NCBI GenBank assembly: GCA_965662545.1
Contig: CBFIHZ010000028.1
Coordinates: 1-55,665, forward strand
DNA length: 55,665 nucleotides
Reading direction: 5' to 3'
Origin: CPC320 sp002684375
GTDB taxonomy: Bacteria > Pseudomonadota > Alphaproteobacteria > Rhodobacterales > Rhodobacteraceae
Positions 1 through 8,630 of the stretch are shown piece by piece. The translations under genes and the position numbers were made by a program. Every line of letters starts with the position of its first letter. The first letter of the stretch is position 1. The notes below the pieces were generated by a model that saw only the letters and a program-made list of their open reading frames with translations, did no database searches and was not told the origin of the DNA.

Positions 1-665
1 CTGACTATTGGACTGAAACGGACGGAGGAATTCCGCCAAGAGGCAGTGCGGATTGCAATGACCAGCGGGCTGACGGGTAGACAGGTGGCTGATGATCTGG
101 TGACGTTGGCACATATCAAAGAACAATCTCGTCTCAGCCTTGGCAGTTATGGCAGGCCGCGGATGACGGAAGAGCTGAAACAGATCGGCTTGGATGTGGG
201 CCATCGTCGCGTTGGCCGTCTGTTGCGTCAGAACGGCATATCGGTCGTACGGACCCGCAAACACAAGGTGACGACAGACAGCAATCACAAGTTCAACATT
301 GCTCCAAACCTACTAGATCGTAATTTCGCTGCAAACGAACCAAACCAGAAGTGGGCAGCTGACATCAGCTATTTCTGTATGCGCCAAGGCTGGTTGTATC
401 TTGCCGTGATCTTGGATCTACATTCCCGGCGTGTCATCGGCTGGGCGGATCAGTCACCGCAGGAAGCGTGATCTGGCTATTAGGGCGCTGAACATTGCTA
501 TCGCGTTCAGATCTCAGCCTAAAAGCTGCATCCATCACACAGATCTCGGGTCGCAATATTACTCGCATGACTATCAGAAAATCCTGCACCAGCACGGGTT
601 CAAGGTGTCGATGTCTGGGAAGGGAAATTGTTACGACAGGCTGAGAGGGCGATCTTATAATACAT
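1..665 (+). pseudogene. IS3-family transposase remnant (orfA-orfB deletion fusion, frameshifted, truncated)
   Basis: The reading frame is already open at base 1. It begins with OrfA-like residues (KRTEEFRQEAVRIAMTSGL), then jumps after VADDL near base 100 straight into OrfB-like sequence (SYGRPRMTEELKQIGL), so the middle of the element is deleted. The first catalytic Asp lies in KWAADISYF (about 355-370). A frameshift near 440-465 moves the rest into another frame, where RALNIAIAFRS and the second Asp (IHHTDLGSQY, about 530-560) are seen. The reading stops after GNCYD, before the third catalytic residue (Glu). It cannot encode an active transposase. The left end of the element lies outside the window. 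Confidence 0.85.
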
Positions 666-667
666 AA

Positions 668-752
668 ATGATGGGGTGGATGCCCCAGCCGGCGGCATCG
701 CAATGTGCCAGAATGATAGCAGCTTAAACTGTCATACAAAGAAAGAGCAACC
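668..752 (+). other. non-coding left end of the IS110 remnant with two nested hairpins
   Basis: This is the 85-base stretch between the IS3 remnant and the IS110-type reading frame. Two overlapping inverted repeats are visible: TGGGG/CCCCA (672-676 with 683-687) and GATGCC/GGCATC (679-684 with 694-699). In IS110-family elements the non-coding end beside the transposase encodes a structured guide (bridge) RNA, so this could be a leftover of it. That assignment is inference; no loop matching a target could be identified here. Confidence 0.3.
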
Positions 753-1003
753 ATGCAGAATGTAAGCATAGTAGGAATCGATTTAGCAAAACGGAGTGTC
801 CAGCTGCACGGGGCTGCCGCTGATGGCTCTGTCGTGTTCCGCAAAAAATTGTCGCGCCCTCGGCTTGCTGCGTTCCTGAGTGAGCTTCCAAGGTGCGTTG
901 TTGCGATTGAGGCTTGCGCTGCATCTCATTATCGGGGGCGTGAGATCTGCAAGCTTGTCCCTGAGGCGCGTGTTATCCTACCTGTTTACGTTAAGCTGTT
1001 TGT
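753..1003 (+). pseudogene. IS110-family transposase, N-terminal fragment
   Basis: The frame starts with MQNVSIVGIDLAK, the RuvC-like start of IS110/DEDD transposases with the first catalytic Asp in GIDLAK. It continues with CVVAIEACAASHYRGREI, where the second acidic residue is the Glu of IEAC. Homology ends at about PVYVKLFV near base 1000; full proteins of this family are over 300 residues, and the C-terminal serine-containing domain is missing. The formal frame runs to 1040 but by then it crosses the end of the minus-strand ligase gene, whose stop is at 1005-1007. The insertion or deletion junction is therefore within a few bases of that stop. Confidence 0.8.
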
Positions 1004-1004
1004 A

Positions 1005-2318
1005 TCAGTAGACCCCTGCATAAGCGTCGTAGCGATCTGAATCCGTCATGCCTTCAACATACGTGATCTCGGCGCGCTTATGAGCGAGGTAGACCTGAGA
1101 AAAAGTATCTGGAAACCAGCCTCGTACTACTTTGTCCGCCTCGAATGCATCTAGGGCGATCTTAAGAGATTCGGGCAGGCGAACATATCCGCTATCAGCC
1201 AACGCTTTAGGCGATAGCTCGGACAGGTCCCCCTCGGATATCGCAGGGGCATCGAGATTGTCCTCGATGCCCTGACAACCAGCGTGGACCAGCGCGGCAA
1301 GGGCTAAGTGCGGCGAAGAAGCCGCATCTAAAGAGCGTATCTCGAAGTTGAACTGCTGTGCGATACCAATAGGATCGGTTGCGGTCACCGGACAAATTCG
1401 CACCGCAGTCTCGCGATCTTGGAAACCCAAATTGTTGAAGGCGGCACTCCAACGATGTGGGGTCAGGCGCGTGTAAGAAATGACTGAAGGTGCCAACAGG
1501 CAGAGGATTTGCGGCAGATACTTCAGCACACCTGCAATAAAACACTGCGTGGTGTGGGACATGCCGCAAGGGCCGGCTGGATCGTAAGTGATGGGTGCAC
1601 CCGCTGCATTTGTAAAGCTCATGTGGATATGCACACCGTTGCCGACGCCTGCCGGATCGGTGATGGGGGAAAAAGTGATTGCTTGCTCGAACCGACGTGC
1701 TGTCATGTGGGTCAGGCTGCGCAAGATCGCGGCTTGGTCAGCGGCAACCACCCCCTGTTGCGGTTCAACTGTGACTTCAAACTGATCGGCGCCATATTCC
1801 TTGAGATAGCTATCAGTATGCAGACCGGCTCTGCCCAGCACCTCCATCAGCGTTTCGCCAAACGCCCGCTGGGCAGCGAAGCTTTCCAATGTAAAAGCTG
1901 TGCCGCCCGCGCGGGGACCCTGCTTGATCTGGAACTCATGTTCGAACGCGGTGTTTAGGGTAACACCCGCGCATGCCTTAAGGCGGGCAATCGCAGTTTT
2001 AAGCATTGAACGGGTGCAGCAGGACCATGGCGCGCCTTTGGTGGTTGTAATATCGCAGAGCACAAAGCGCTCCGGCGCACTGCCATCTTCAAAATCGACC
2101 TGAATCAAAGTTTCGGGGTCTGGCATCAGCGCCAGATCTCCAAGGGAACCGAATGGCGAGGGTGCGATGGTGTCGAAACAGGTAATCAGCCCGTTGGTCG
2201 GCACCCAACCCACGCCTGATTTGACACGTTTTTCAAGCTTTCTGCTGGGAAAAGCCTTGCCACGCATCTTGCCGGCCAGATCGCTAGTTGCAGCAAAGAT
2301 CAGGGGATCACGGACCAT
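1005..2318 (-). CDS. glutamine synthetase family protein (putative amine/glutamate ligase)
   Basis: A 437-residue protein of the glutamine synthetase superfamily (ATP-dependent ligation of an amine to glutamate or a similar acid). Visible motifs: the first metal-binding pair in FEHEFQI (E126, E128), QFEVTVEP (E181), the ATP/metal His motif NGVHIHMSF (227-235), SYTRLTPHRW with R284, and NFEIRSLDAASSPHLAL (324-340), the counterpart of the usual EFR-PD-NPYLA motif. It lacks the C-terminal adenylylation region of GlnA, and the motifs are diverged, so a role like PuuA or gamma-glutamylamide synthetase is more likely than bulk ammonium assimilation (inference). Its start overlaps the end of the RpiR gene by 11 bases, so both are one transcript that diverges from the transporter operon. 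Confidence 0.85.
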   Translation of the reverse strand: MVRDPLIFAATSDLAGKMRGKAFPSRKLEKRVKSGVGWVPTNGLITCFDTIAPSPFGSLGDLALMPDPETLIQVDFEDGSAPERFVLCDITTTKGAPWSCCTRSMLKTAIARLKACAGVTLNTAFEHEFQIKQGPRAGGTAFTLESFAAQRAFGETLMEVLGRAGLHTDSYLKEYGADQFEVTVEPQQGVVAADQAAILRSLTHMTARRFEQAITFSPITDPAGVGNGVHIHMSFTNAAGAPITYDPAGPCGMSHTTQCFIAGVLKYLPQILCLLAPSVISYTRLTPHRWSAAFNNLGFQDRETAVRICPVTATDPIGIAQQFNFEIRSLDAASSPHLALAALVHAGCQGIEDNLDAPAISEGDLSELSPKALADSGYVRLPESLKIALDAFEADKVVRGWFPDTFSQVYLAHKRAEITYVEGMTDSDRYDAYAGVY

Positions 2319-3162
2319 TTTTTATTTCCTTTAAATCTAACCGCAGAGCATCCCAACCACTAATGTGTTGGTGTGCTTTGTTCCAGTCTTGTTCCGCGAT
2401 CAGGGTCAAGATCGCCTCAATCATAACAAGCGATGCCGCGTAGCTGTCCCAGACTGTGCCGCTTTCGATAGGCAGGGCCACCACCTCGGTCGAATGACGC
2501 AGGATCGGTGACATCCATTTGTCGGTCAGCAGAACCACGTTGGCATTGCGATCGGTGCTTGCGCGTTTGGCAAGTTGCAGCAGGCTTGGCTGGTAGCGCC
2601 GGAAATCGACAACGAAAAGGACATCGCGAGGTTTCATTCGCAGCAGATCTTCCGGCCAGCTTTCAGGGTCAGCCGACAGTTTGTGCACATTGCCGCGAAT
2701 CTGGCATAGGTGACGTGAGAGATAGAGTGCAAGCGCATCGCTAATGCGGCCGCCGATTATGTGGATACCGCGACGCTCATCGCGCAGCATGTCGCAGATC
2801 CGTTCGAACTGATGCGCGCTTATTGTTTGTGAGGCCTCGTCCAGCAGCGTGCGCGCCCGGGCGAAGTAATCCTCGAGAAAACCGCCCTGCATCGTGCGGT
2901 TTCCCTGATGAAGGTCGATGGGGGAGCTTTTTCTTTCGCGAACCTCCTCAATCAAGGCGCGCTGAAAGTCTTGGTAGCCATTGAACCCCAGTTTAGTAAC
3001 AAAACGTGAAATTGTCGGCGGCGAGGTATGGGCGTGGTCGGCAAAGCTCTGAATCGTGTCAAGCCCCGCAAAGGGATAGTCGGCCATCAACGCGGCAGAA
3101 AGGCGGCGTTCGGTTGGGGTCAGACCCTCTTCAATCTCCGCGATCCGTGCACGTACCTGCAT
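2308..3162 (-). CDS. RpiR/MurR family transcriptional regulator
   Basis: A 284-residue regulator with an N-terminal helix-turn-helix of the RpiR type (about residues 1-77; LTPTERRLSAALMADYPF and HTSPPTISRFVTKLGF) and a C-terminal SIS ligand-binding fold (about 125-255; GIHIIGGRISDALALYLS). The start is supported by an AGGA ribosome-binding site upstream on the minus strand. SIS domains usually bind phosphosugars, but RpiR proteins beside amino-acid or amide transport genes are also known. Position and divergence from the ABC importer operon at 3279 suggest that it controls both the ligase and the importer, probably through the AT-rich palindrome at 3196-3210 (inference). Confidence 0.9.
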   Translation of the reverse strand: MQVRARIAEIEEGLTPTERRLSAALMADYPFAGLDTIQSFADHAHTSPPTISRFVTKLGFNGYQDFQRALIEEVRERKSSPIDLHQGNRTMQGGFLEDYFARARTLLDEASQTISAHQFERICDMLRDERRGIHIIGGRISDALALYLSRHLCQIRGNVHKLSADPESWPEDLLRMKPRDVLFVVDFRRYQPSLLQLAKRASTDRNANVVLLTDKWMSPILRHSTEVVALPIESGTVWDSYAASLVMIEAILTLIAEQDWNKAHQHISGWDALRLDLKEIKNGP

Positions 3163-3195
3163 CGTTCATTTCCTAAGCTTCAATGTGTTGAGGTT

Positions 3196-3210
3196 ATAAA
3201 ATTATTTTAT
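3196..3210. promoter_or_regulatory. 15-bp palindrome in the rpiR/ABC-importer divergent region
   Basis: ATAAAAT-T-ATTTTAT is a perfect 7-bp inverted repeat with a one-base centre, lying midway in the 116-base gap between two divergent operons. A TTGACT hexamer follows at 3227-3232. Placement suits an operator for the neighbouring RpiR-type regulator; AT-rich sequence makes chance palindromes more likely. Confidence 0.4.
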
Positions 3211-3278
3211 CACTTAAAAGAATAAAGTTGACTCTGAAAAATGTTTATCAAAAACTGTAAATGAAAACTGGAGGTGCC

Positions 3279-5063
3279 ATGCTAACATCATCACGTAGGC
3301 AACTGTTGGCGAGCGGCGGCATGATAATTATGCTGTCAGTGATTGCCGTCTTTGTTGCAACGTGGTTTGGCCCCGCGACAGAGCGGATGCTGACGGTGTT
3401 TTTCATTTCGTTGACCGCGGTTGTCGGTATTGGTGTTTATTCTGGCAATAGTGGTATCCTGAGTTTTGGTCATGTTGCATTCATGGGTATAGGTGCATAC
3501 GCCTCGTCCTTGTTAACGGTTCCCGCGGCGTTGAAGGGGGCGACGCTACCGGGTCTGTCGACCTGGCTTGCAGCTGTGGAGCTAACACTGATCCCTGCTA
3601 CATTGATTGCAATGGTCTTTACGGCTGTCGTGGCGTTGGCCGTGGGAGCAGCCATTAGCAAACTGGAAGGTTCAGCGGCGACCATCGCCACGTTGGGTTT
3701 GCTAATTATTGTGCATGGTGTGATCATCGGCTGGCGTGACGTGACCCGGGGGGCGCAGTCTTTTTTCGGTGTGCCGCGTGTTACCGATCTGGTTACGGCA
3801 GCGGCGTTTTGTGTAGTCGCGTTATTTTTGGCGCGGCTGTATCGAGATTCTTCTTCGGGTCTGCGTCTGCGTGCGGGGCGCGAGAACGCGATTGCCGCGG
3901 GCGCGGTCGGGGTGCGTATCAGATGGGAAAGGTTGATTTCGTTTGTGCTTTCCGCCGCCATCATGGCGCTGGCTGGCGCGATGATGGCGCATTTTCTGGG
4001 AGCCTTCAGCCCAAAAAAATTCTACTTCAATGATACTTTCCTATTGCTGGCGATGCTAATTGTGGGTGGCATGTCCACCGTGACTGGGGCAATCACCGGC
4101 GCTGTTGTCATTACCCTTGTCACTGAGGTGTTGCGGCGGCTGGAAAGTGGATTCAGCATTGGTGTATTTGACGTGCCACCGATTTTTGGGACCGCGCAGA
4201 TTGGTATCGGGCTTATAATTCTGCTGGCGATGTTCCGCAAAGTGGATGGGTTGGCGGGATTAAAGGAATGGGAGGAACGGGTGTTGCCGAGGACCACCCT
4301 GTTGGCACCAGCCGCCCTGCCTCCAGTAGGGGCCCGGGACGTGCTAAGCGGTAAAGGGCTGACCAGGCAATTTGGCGGGCTGACGGCGGTTGACGATGTC
4401 TCGATCCAGATTTTACCCGGTCAGATCGTGGGACTGATCGGACCAAACGGTTCGGGCAAGACGACGTTGTTGAATATGCTATCGGGAATTCTGACGCCTA
4501 CGGAGGGGCAGATTTTGCACGGAGGACGTGATCTGACGGGCCTGTCGTCGCCCGACATTGCAGATCAGGGCATTGCGCGGACGTTTCAGAATATCCGGTT
4601 ATTTGCCAATCTTACGGTCTATCAAAACGTGCTGGTTGCGGCGCTATCGACCCATCGGGGCAAGGATGCGGTCGCACGGGCGCAGACAGCGTTGGACTGG
4701 CTGGATGTGATGAAGCATGCTGCAGCTGATGCAGGCACGCTGTCATACGGTGATCAACGTCGAGTGGAGATTGCACGCGCGCTGGCCTGCCAGCCTCAGG
4801 TGCTATTTCTGGATGAACCCGCTGCGGGCATGAACCGCGAAGAAACCGACGCACTGATGGAGATCCTGCGCAGGCTCTCAGCCGATCTTGGGATTAGTGT
4901 GTTGTTAGTGGATCACGATCTGGAGCTGATCAATCAATTGTCGGACCGGATTATGGTCCTGAACGAAGGGCGCATGATCGCCCAAGGAAGTCCAAAGGAA
5001 ATCCGCAGGAACAAGGCGGTGATAGAGGCATATCTCGGAACGGGAAGAGAAAATGAAAATTAA
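3279..5063 (+). CDS. ABC importer fusion protein: LivM-type permease joined to LivG-type ATPase
   Basis: One polypeptide of 594 residues. The first roughly 320 residues are a multi-helix inner-membrane permease of the branched-chain amino acid/amide (HAAT) family (GNSGILSFGHVAFMGIGAYA near the N-terminus, GGMSTVTGAITGA further on). Residues from about 345 form an ABC ATPase with Walker A GPNGSGKT (388-395), signature LSYGDQRR (488 onward), Walker B FLDEP (D512) and the family-typical ARTFQNIRLF. I chose ATG 3279 because GGAGG lies just before it; an in-frame ATG at 3261 has no ribosome-binding site. These two parts are separate genes in most bacteria, though fusions are known. It heads the importer operon. 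Confidence 0.92.
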   Translation: MLTSSRRQLLASGGMIIMLSVIAVFVATWFGPATERMLTVFFISLTAVVGIGVYSGNSGILSFGHVAFMGIGAYASSLLTVPAALKGATLPGLSTWLAAVELTLIPATLIAMVFTAVVALAVGAAISKLEGSAATIATLGLLIIVHGVIIGWRDVTRGAQSFFGVPRVTDLVTAAAFCVVALFLARLYRDSSSGLRLRAGRENAIAAGAVGVRIRWERLISFVLSAAIMALAGAMMAHFLGAFSPKKFYFNDTFLLLAMLIVGGMSTVTGAITGAVVITLVTEVLRRLESGFSIGVFDVPPIFGTAQIGIGLIILLAMFRKVDGLAGLKEWEERVLPRTTLLAPAALPPVGARDVLSGKGLTRQFGGLTAVDDVSIQILPGQIVGLIGPNGSGKTTLLNMLSGILTPTEGQILHGGRDLTGLSSPDIADQGIARTFQNIRLFANLTVYQNVLVAALSTHRGKDAVARAQTALDWLDVMKHAAADAGTLSYGDQRRVEIARALACQPQVLFLDEPAAGMNREETDALMEILRRLSADLGISVLLVDHDLELINQLSDRIMVLNEGRMIAQGSPKEIRRNKAVIEAYLGTGRENEN

Positions 5064-5083
5064 CAACTTTAGAGGGAGTTAAC

Positions 5084-6235
5084 ATGAAACATCTGATATT
5101 AACCTCGGCCATCGTCGCGGCGTTTGCCGCGCCCGTTGGGGCTGAAACACTGACCATCGGGACTGCCACAGCGCAGACGGGTGGGCTGGCCTATGCCGAC
5201 GTGCCTACAATGCAGGGCATGAAGCTGGCTATCGATGAGATCAACGCGGCTGGAGGGATCGATGGCGCGACAAAGATCGCGCTGCTGGAAAAAGACGTGC
5301 GGTCTGATCCCGCTCAGACTTCCATCGCGGCACAGGAGCTAGCGGATGCGGGGGTGTCTGTGATCGTGCTGCCAGGCGATTCTGATCCGGCCCTTGCTGC
5401 AATTGGCGTAGTCAGCAGCGCCAAGATTCCAGCGATTTCCACCGTCGCCTCATCACCCACGCTACCACAGATCGGCGGCGATTACATGTTCTCAAACTTC
5501 CCCGGCGATAATGTGCAAGCGGCCGTTTCGGCGAAATGGGCTTGGGATGAAGGTTATAAGACTGCTTGGATCGTGTATTCGCCCGACACACAGTACACGA
5601 CCATGCCGCTTTATTTCCGGGACGTGTTCAAAAAGTTAGGCGGCGAGATGCTGGGCGAGTCAACAAACACAATCGGCCAACAGGATTTCTCTGCCATCGC
5701 CACCACAATTGCGGCTCAGGATCCCCAACCGGACCTAGTGATGACCTCGGCCTATGAACCTGACTTTCCCTCAATGCTGATTGCGCTGCGGGCGGCCGGA
5801 GTGACCAGCCAGGTCATCGGCTCCGATGGGATCGATAGCCCGACTACGTTTTCGCTGGGTGACGTAGGTGAAGATGTGGTTTTCACCACTGCGGGTTTTG
5901 CCATCAAAGGCAGTCCGCTGGAAGCCTTTGATAAAGCCTTTGAACAGAAATACGGTTCAGCACCAGAATCGATCTACAGTGCCGTGGGATATGACTTAAT
6001 CAAGGTGATTGAGGCGGCGGTGATCGTGGCAGGGTCCACTGACCCCACCAAGATCCGGGATGCTATGGCAGATCTAGAGAACGTTCAGGGTGCGACGGGT
6101 CTGATCACCTACAAGGGCACCAACGGGATGCCGGTAAGGCAGGTATCGCTGATCCGTGTCAAAGATGGCGGTCGCGAGTTGGTTGGACAGCCCTCGCCGG
6201 ACGCAAATTTGATCCCTGCGCCACGGATGCAATAA
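5084..6235 (+). CDS. ABC transporter substrate-binding protein (Leu/amide type, Peripla_BP_6)
   Basis: A 383-residue periplasmic binding protein. A signal peptide is visible (MKHLILTSAIVAAFAAPVGA, cleavage expected before ETLTIGT). The mature part has the two-lobed amino acid/amide-binding pattern: MQGMKLAIDEINAAGGIDG, the SSPTLPQIG loop in the position of the usual ligand-binding segment, and ESIYSAVGYDLIKVI near the C-terminus. An AGAGGGAG ribosome-binding site precedes the start. It follows the fused permease-ATPase by 20 bases and should define the cargo of this importer. The ligand cannot be told from sequence; the downstream hydrolases argue for an N-acyl or carbamoyl compound rather than a branched-chain amino acid (inference). 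Confidence 0.92.
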   Translation: MKHLILTSAIVAAFAAPVGAETLTIGTATAQTGGLAYADVPTMQGMKLAIDEINAAGGIDGATKIALLEKDVRSDPAQTSIAAQELADAGVSVIVLPGDSDPALAAIGVVSSAKIPAISTVASSPTLPQIGGDYMFSNFPGDNVQAAVSAKWAWDEGYKTAWIVYSPDTQYTTMPLYFRDVFKKLGGEMLGESTNTIGQQDFSAIATTIAAQDPQPDLVMTSAYEPDFPSMLIALRAAGVTSQVIGSDGIDSPTTFSLGDVGEDVVFTTAGFAIKGSPLEAFDKAFEQKYGSAPESIYSAVGYDLIKVIEAAVIVAGSTDPTKIRDAMADLENVQGATGLITYKGTNGMPVRQVSLIRVKDGGRELVGQPSPDANLIPAPRMQ

Positions 6236-6239
6236 GATA

Positions 6240-6962
6240 ATGACCCGCGCACCGCTTCTGTCGGCTCAGGGCCTGAATGTCCGTTATGGCGCGATTCAGG
6301 CGGTGCGCGGGGTTGAGATTTCGATTAATGAGGGTGAAATCGTAACTTTCCTCGGGGCGAATGGCGCGGGGAAATCTTCGACCCTGAATGCGTTGGTTGG
6401 GCTTGTGCCGGTGGCCGAGGGTAGGGTGCTCTTTGATGATCAAGACATTACCGATTTTGCACCGGAAAGACTGACCCCGATGGGGCTGACCTTAGCGCCG
6501 GAGGGGCGCCGCGTGTTTGGTGGGCTGACCGTTGAGGAGAATTTGCGCATGGGCGCCTATGCTGTGAATGATGCGGATCGACGGATGGCGGCCTGGGATA
6601 TGGTCTATGACTTGTTCCCAATACTGCATGAACGACGTAAACAATTTGCAGGTACGCTGTCTGGCGGGCAGCAGCAGATGCTGGCTATTGGGCGTGCGCT
6701 GATGTGTGGACCGCGATTGTTGCTTCTGGACGAGCCATCGCTCGGGCTGGCGCCCAAGATCGTCGGACAAATTTTTGATCTGATCGCCCTGCTGCGAGAG
6801 CGCGACGTGACCCTTGGTATCGTGGAGCAGAACGTTGCTATGGCGCTTGAAGTGGCAGACCGGGGCTATGTCATGGCGGCGGGCCGAGTTGTGGCGACTG
6901 GCACGGCGGAAGAATTGCGGCAGACCGATCGTTTGAGCGCAGCCTATCTGGGGGAAGAGTGA
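6240..6962 (+). CDS. ABC importer ATP-binding protein, LivF type
   Basis: A 240-residue ATPase with Walker A GANGAGKS (39-46), signature LSGGQQQM (140-147), Walker B LLLLDEPSLGLAP (D164, E165) and a LivF-typical APEGRRVFGGLTVEENL segment (86-102). It would pair with the LivG half of the fused protein to drive transport. It starts four bases after the binding-protein stop, and the next permease starts right after its own stop, so this is one operon. No strong ribosome-binding site is seen before ATG 6240, which suggests translational coupling. Confidence 0.94.
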   Translation: MTRAPLLSAQGLNVRYGAIQAVRGVEISINEGEIVTFLGANGAGKSSTLNALVGLVPVAEGRVLFDDQDITDFAPERLTPMGLTLAPEGRRVFGGLTVEENLRMGAYAVNDADRRMAAWDMVYDLFPILHERRKQFAGTLSGGQQQMLAIGRALMCGPRLLLLDEPSLGLAPKIVGQIFDLIALLRERDVTLGIVEQNVAMALEVADRGYVMAAGRVVATGTAEELRQTDRLSAAYLGEE

Positions 6963-6963
6963 G

Positions 6964-7857
6964 ATGGACCTTTTCGTGCAGCAAACTGTGAATGCCCTAG
7001 CGCTTGGCGGCACCTACGCGTTGTTGGCGCTGGGGCTGGCAGTGGTGTTTTCGATCATGGGGTTAATTAACTTTGCCCATGGTGAGTTGATGACGATTTC
7101 CGGCTACACGCTAATGTATTGCGGAATTATGGGAGTGCCATTTGCGGTTTCGGTGCCATTGGCGATTTCGGCTGCTGTACTGGCTGCTGTGGCGATGGAG
7201 CGGATAGCGTTTCGCCCGGTGCGTGGCGGCTCGGGGGCGACCATGCTAATCACGAGCTTTGCGGTTGCAATGATCCTTCAGGTGCTGTTTCAAAATCTGA
7301 TTTCGGCCCGATCGCAGGCTGTTGCACTTCCGCAAATCCTTTCTCAAAGCGTGCATCTAGGTAATGTCATTATCGGCGTAAACAAGATTGCAGCAATCGT
7401 GGCGACGGTGCTGATGCTGATTTTTTTGGATCGTTTCATGAACCGGCAGAAGACTGGCATCGCAATGCGCGCAGCGGCGGAAGATTTCGCAGTGGCGCGA
7501 CTGATGGGCATCCGGGCAAATACTGTGATTGCTGGCGCTTTTGCCATCTCCGGACTTCTGGCCGGGGTGGCTGCGGTACTTTGGGTTAGCCAGCGCGCTT
7601 CTGTTGATCCGTTGATGGGCTTCACACCAGTGCTCAAAGCCTTCATCGCAGCGATTCTTGGAGGGCTTGGCAGCCTGCGGGGTGCAGTCGCCGGCGGCTT
7701 TATGCTGGGTTTCATCGAGGTGTATCTTGCAGCCTTCCTGCCGCAGGAATTTCAGGAGTTTCGCGAACCCATCGGACTGGGGCTGGTGGTGCTGATCCTG
7801 CTGTTTCGGCCCAATGGCATGATCCCCTCGCGGTTTTTGGGATCGATAAAGGTATGA
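6964..7857 (+). CDS. ABC importer permease, LivH type
   Basis: A 297-residue inner-membrane permease with about eight hydrophobic helices. Family features are LALGGTYALLALGLAVVFSI at the N-terminus, GLINFAHGELM, and GGLGSLRGAVAGGFMLGFIE toward the C-terminus. It should form the membrane channel together with the LivM half of the fused protein. The start follows the LivF stop by one base and is preceded by GGGGAAGAG. Its last codon overlaps the amidohydrolase start by four bases (ATGA). Confidence 0.94.
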   Translation: MDLFVQQTVNALALGGTYALLALGLAVVFSIMGLINFAHGELMTISGYTLMYCGIMGVPFAVSVPLAISAAVLAAVAMERIAFRPVRGGSGATMLITSFAVAMILQVLFQNLISARSQAVALPQILSQSVHLGNVIIGVNKIAAIVATVLMLIFLDRFMNRQKTGIAMRAAAEDFAVARLMGIRANTVIAGAFAISGLLAGVAAVLWVSQRASVDPLMGFTPVLKAFIAAILGGLGSLRGAVAGGFMLGFIEVYLAAFLPQEFQEFREPIGLGLVVLILLFRPNGMIPSRFLGSIKV

Positions 7858-8630
7858 TGCGGCAGGCAGATCACCAACAGAGCTGGCTGCTGTCGGGATT
7901 GGACCCCGATCCAGTCGAGCTTGTAAACGCCCATAGTGATCATCCAGTGGTGTTGGTCTGTGAGCATGCGGGACAGGCAGTGCCCACCTCTCTTAACGGT
8001 TTGGGACTGCCGCCTGGTGCACTGGATGCACATATCGGCTGGGACATTGGCGCACGCGAAGTGACACTGCGCTTGGCCAAAGCGCTGGGCACGCCTGCGG
8101 TCTTACAGCGCTATAGCCGTTTGGTGATCGATTGCAATCGTCCGCCTGAAGCGCCAGACGCAGTTCCTGCTATTAGCGACGGGGTGCTGGTGCCAGAGAA
8201 CGCGGGACTTGATAGCAAAGCACGACAGGCACGGGTGTCGGAAATATTCGAACCCTTTAACGATGCGACGGCAGCACTTTTGGATCATCCGGATCGCCGT
8301 GCTGCTTTTGCCATCCACAGTTTTACGCCCAGCATAGGTGGCAGAACACGACCCTGGGACATTGGGTTTCTCTATCGTCATGACGATAAAACCTCACCTC
8401 TATTGCGCGATGCGATTGCAGTGATCCGACCTGATCTGCTTATCGGTATGAACGAGCCATACCAGATTGAGGACGCGTCTGACTGGTTTGTGCCCCAGCA
8501 TGGAGAAGCGCGCGGCTTCGCCCATAGCCTAATAGAGATCCGCAACGATCAAATTGTCGATGTGGCGGGCCAAGAGGTCTTTGCTGACCTGCTCTCGGCC
8601 GCCATAACTGATTTTCTGAGGAAGCCTTGA
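7854..8630 (+). CDS. N-formylglutamate amidohydrolase family protein
   Basis: A 258-residue hydrolase of the FGase (HutG2-like) fold. Visible family motifs: PVVLVCEHAG near residues 30-40 (metal-ligand region), AHIGWDIGAREVTLRLA, YSRLVIDCNR, FAIHSFTP and IGMNEPYQI. The enzymes are zinc-dependent and cleave N-formyl or related amide bonds. It overlaps the permease gene by four bases and is followed immediately by the isochorismatase-family gene, so import and hydrolysis appear coupled. No histidine-degradation genes (hutU, hutH, hutI) are nearby, so a substrate other than N-formylglutamate is quite possible. Confidence 0.85.
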   Translation: MMRQADHQQSWLLSGLDPDPVELVNAHSDHPVVLVCEHAGQAVPTSLNGLGLPPGALDAHIGWDIGAREVTLRLAKALGTPAVLQRYSRLVIDCNRPPEAPDAVPAISDGVLVPENAGLDSKARQARVSEIFEPFNDATAALLDHPDRRAAFAIHSFTPSIGGRTRPWDIGFLYRHDDKTSPLLRDAIAVIRPDLLIGMNEPYQIEDASDWFVPQHGEARGFAHSLIEIRNDQIVDVAGQEVFADLLSAAITDFLRKP

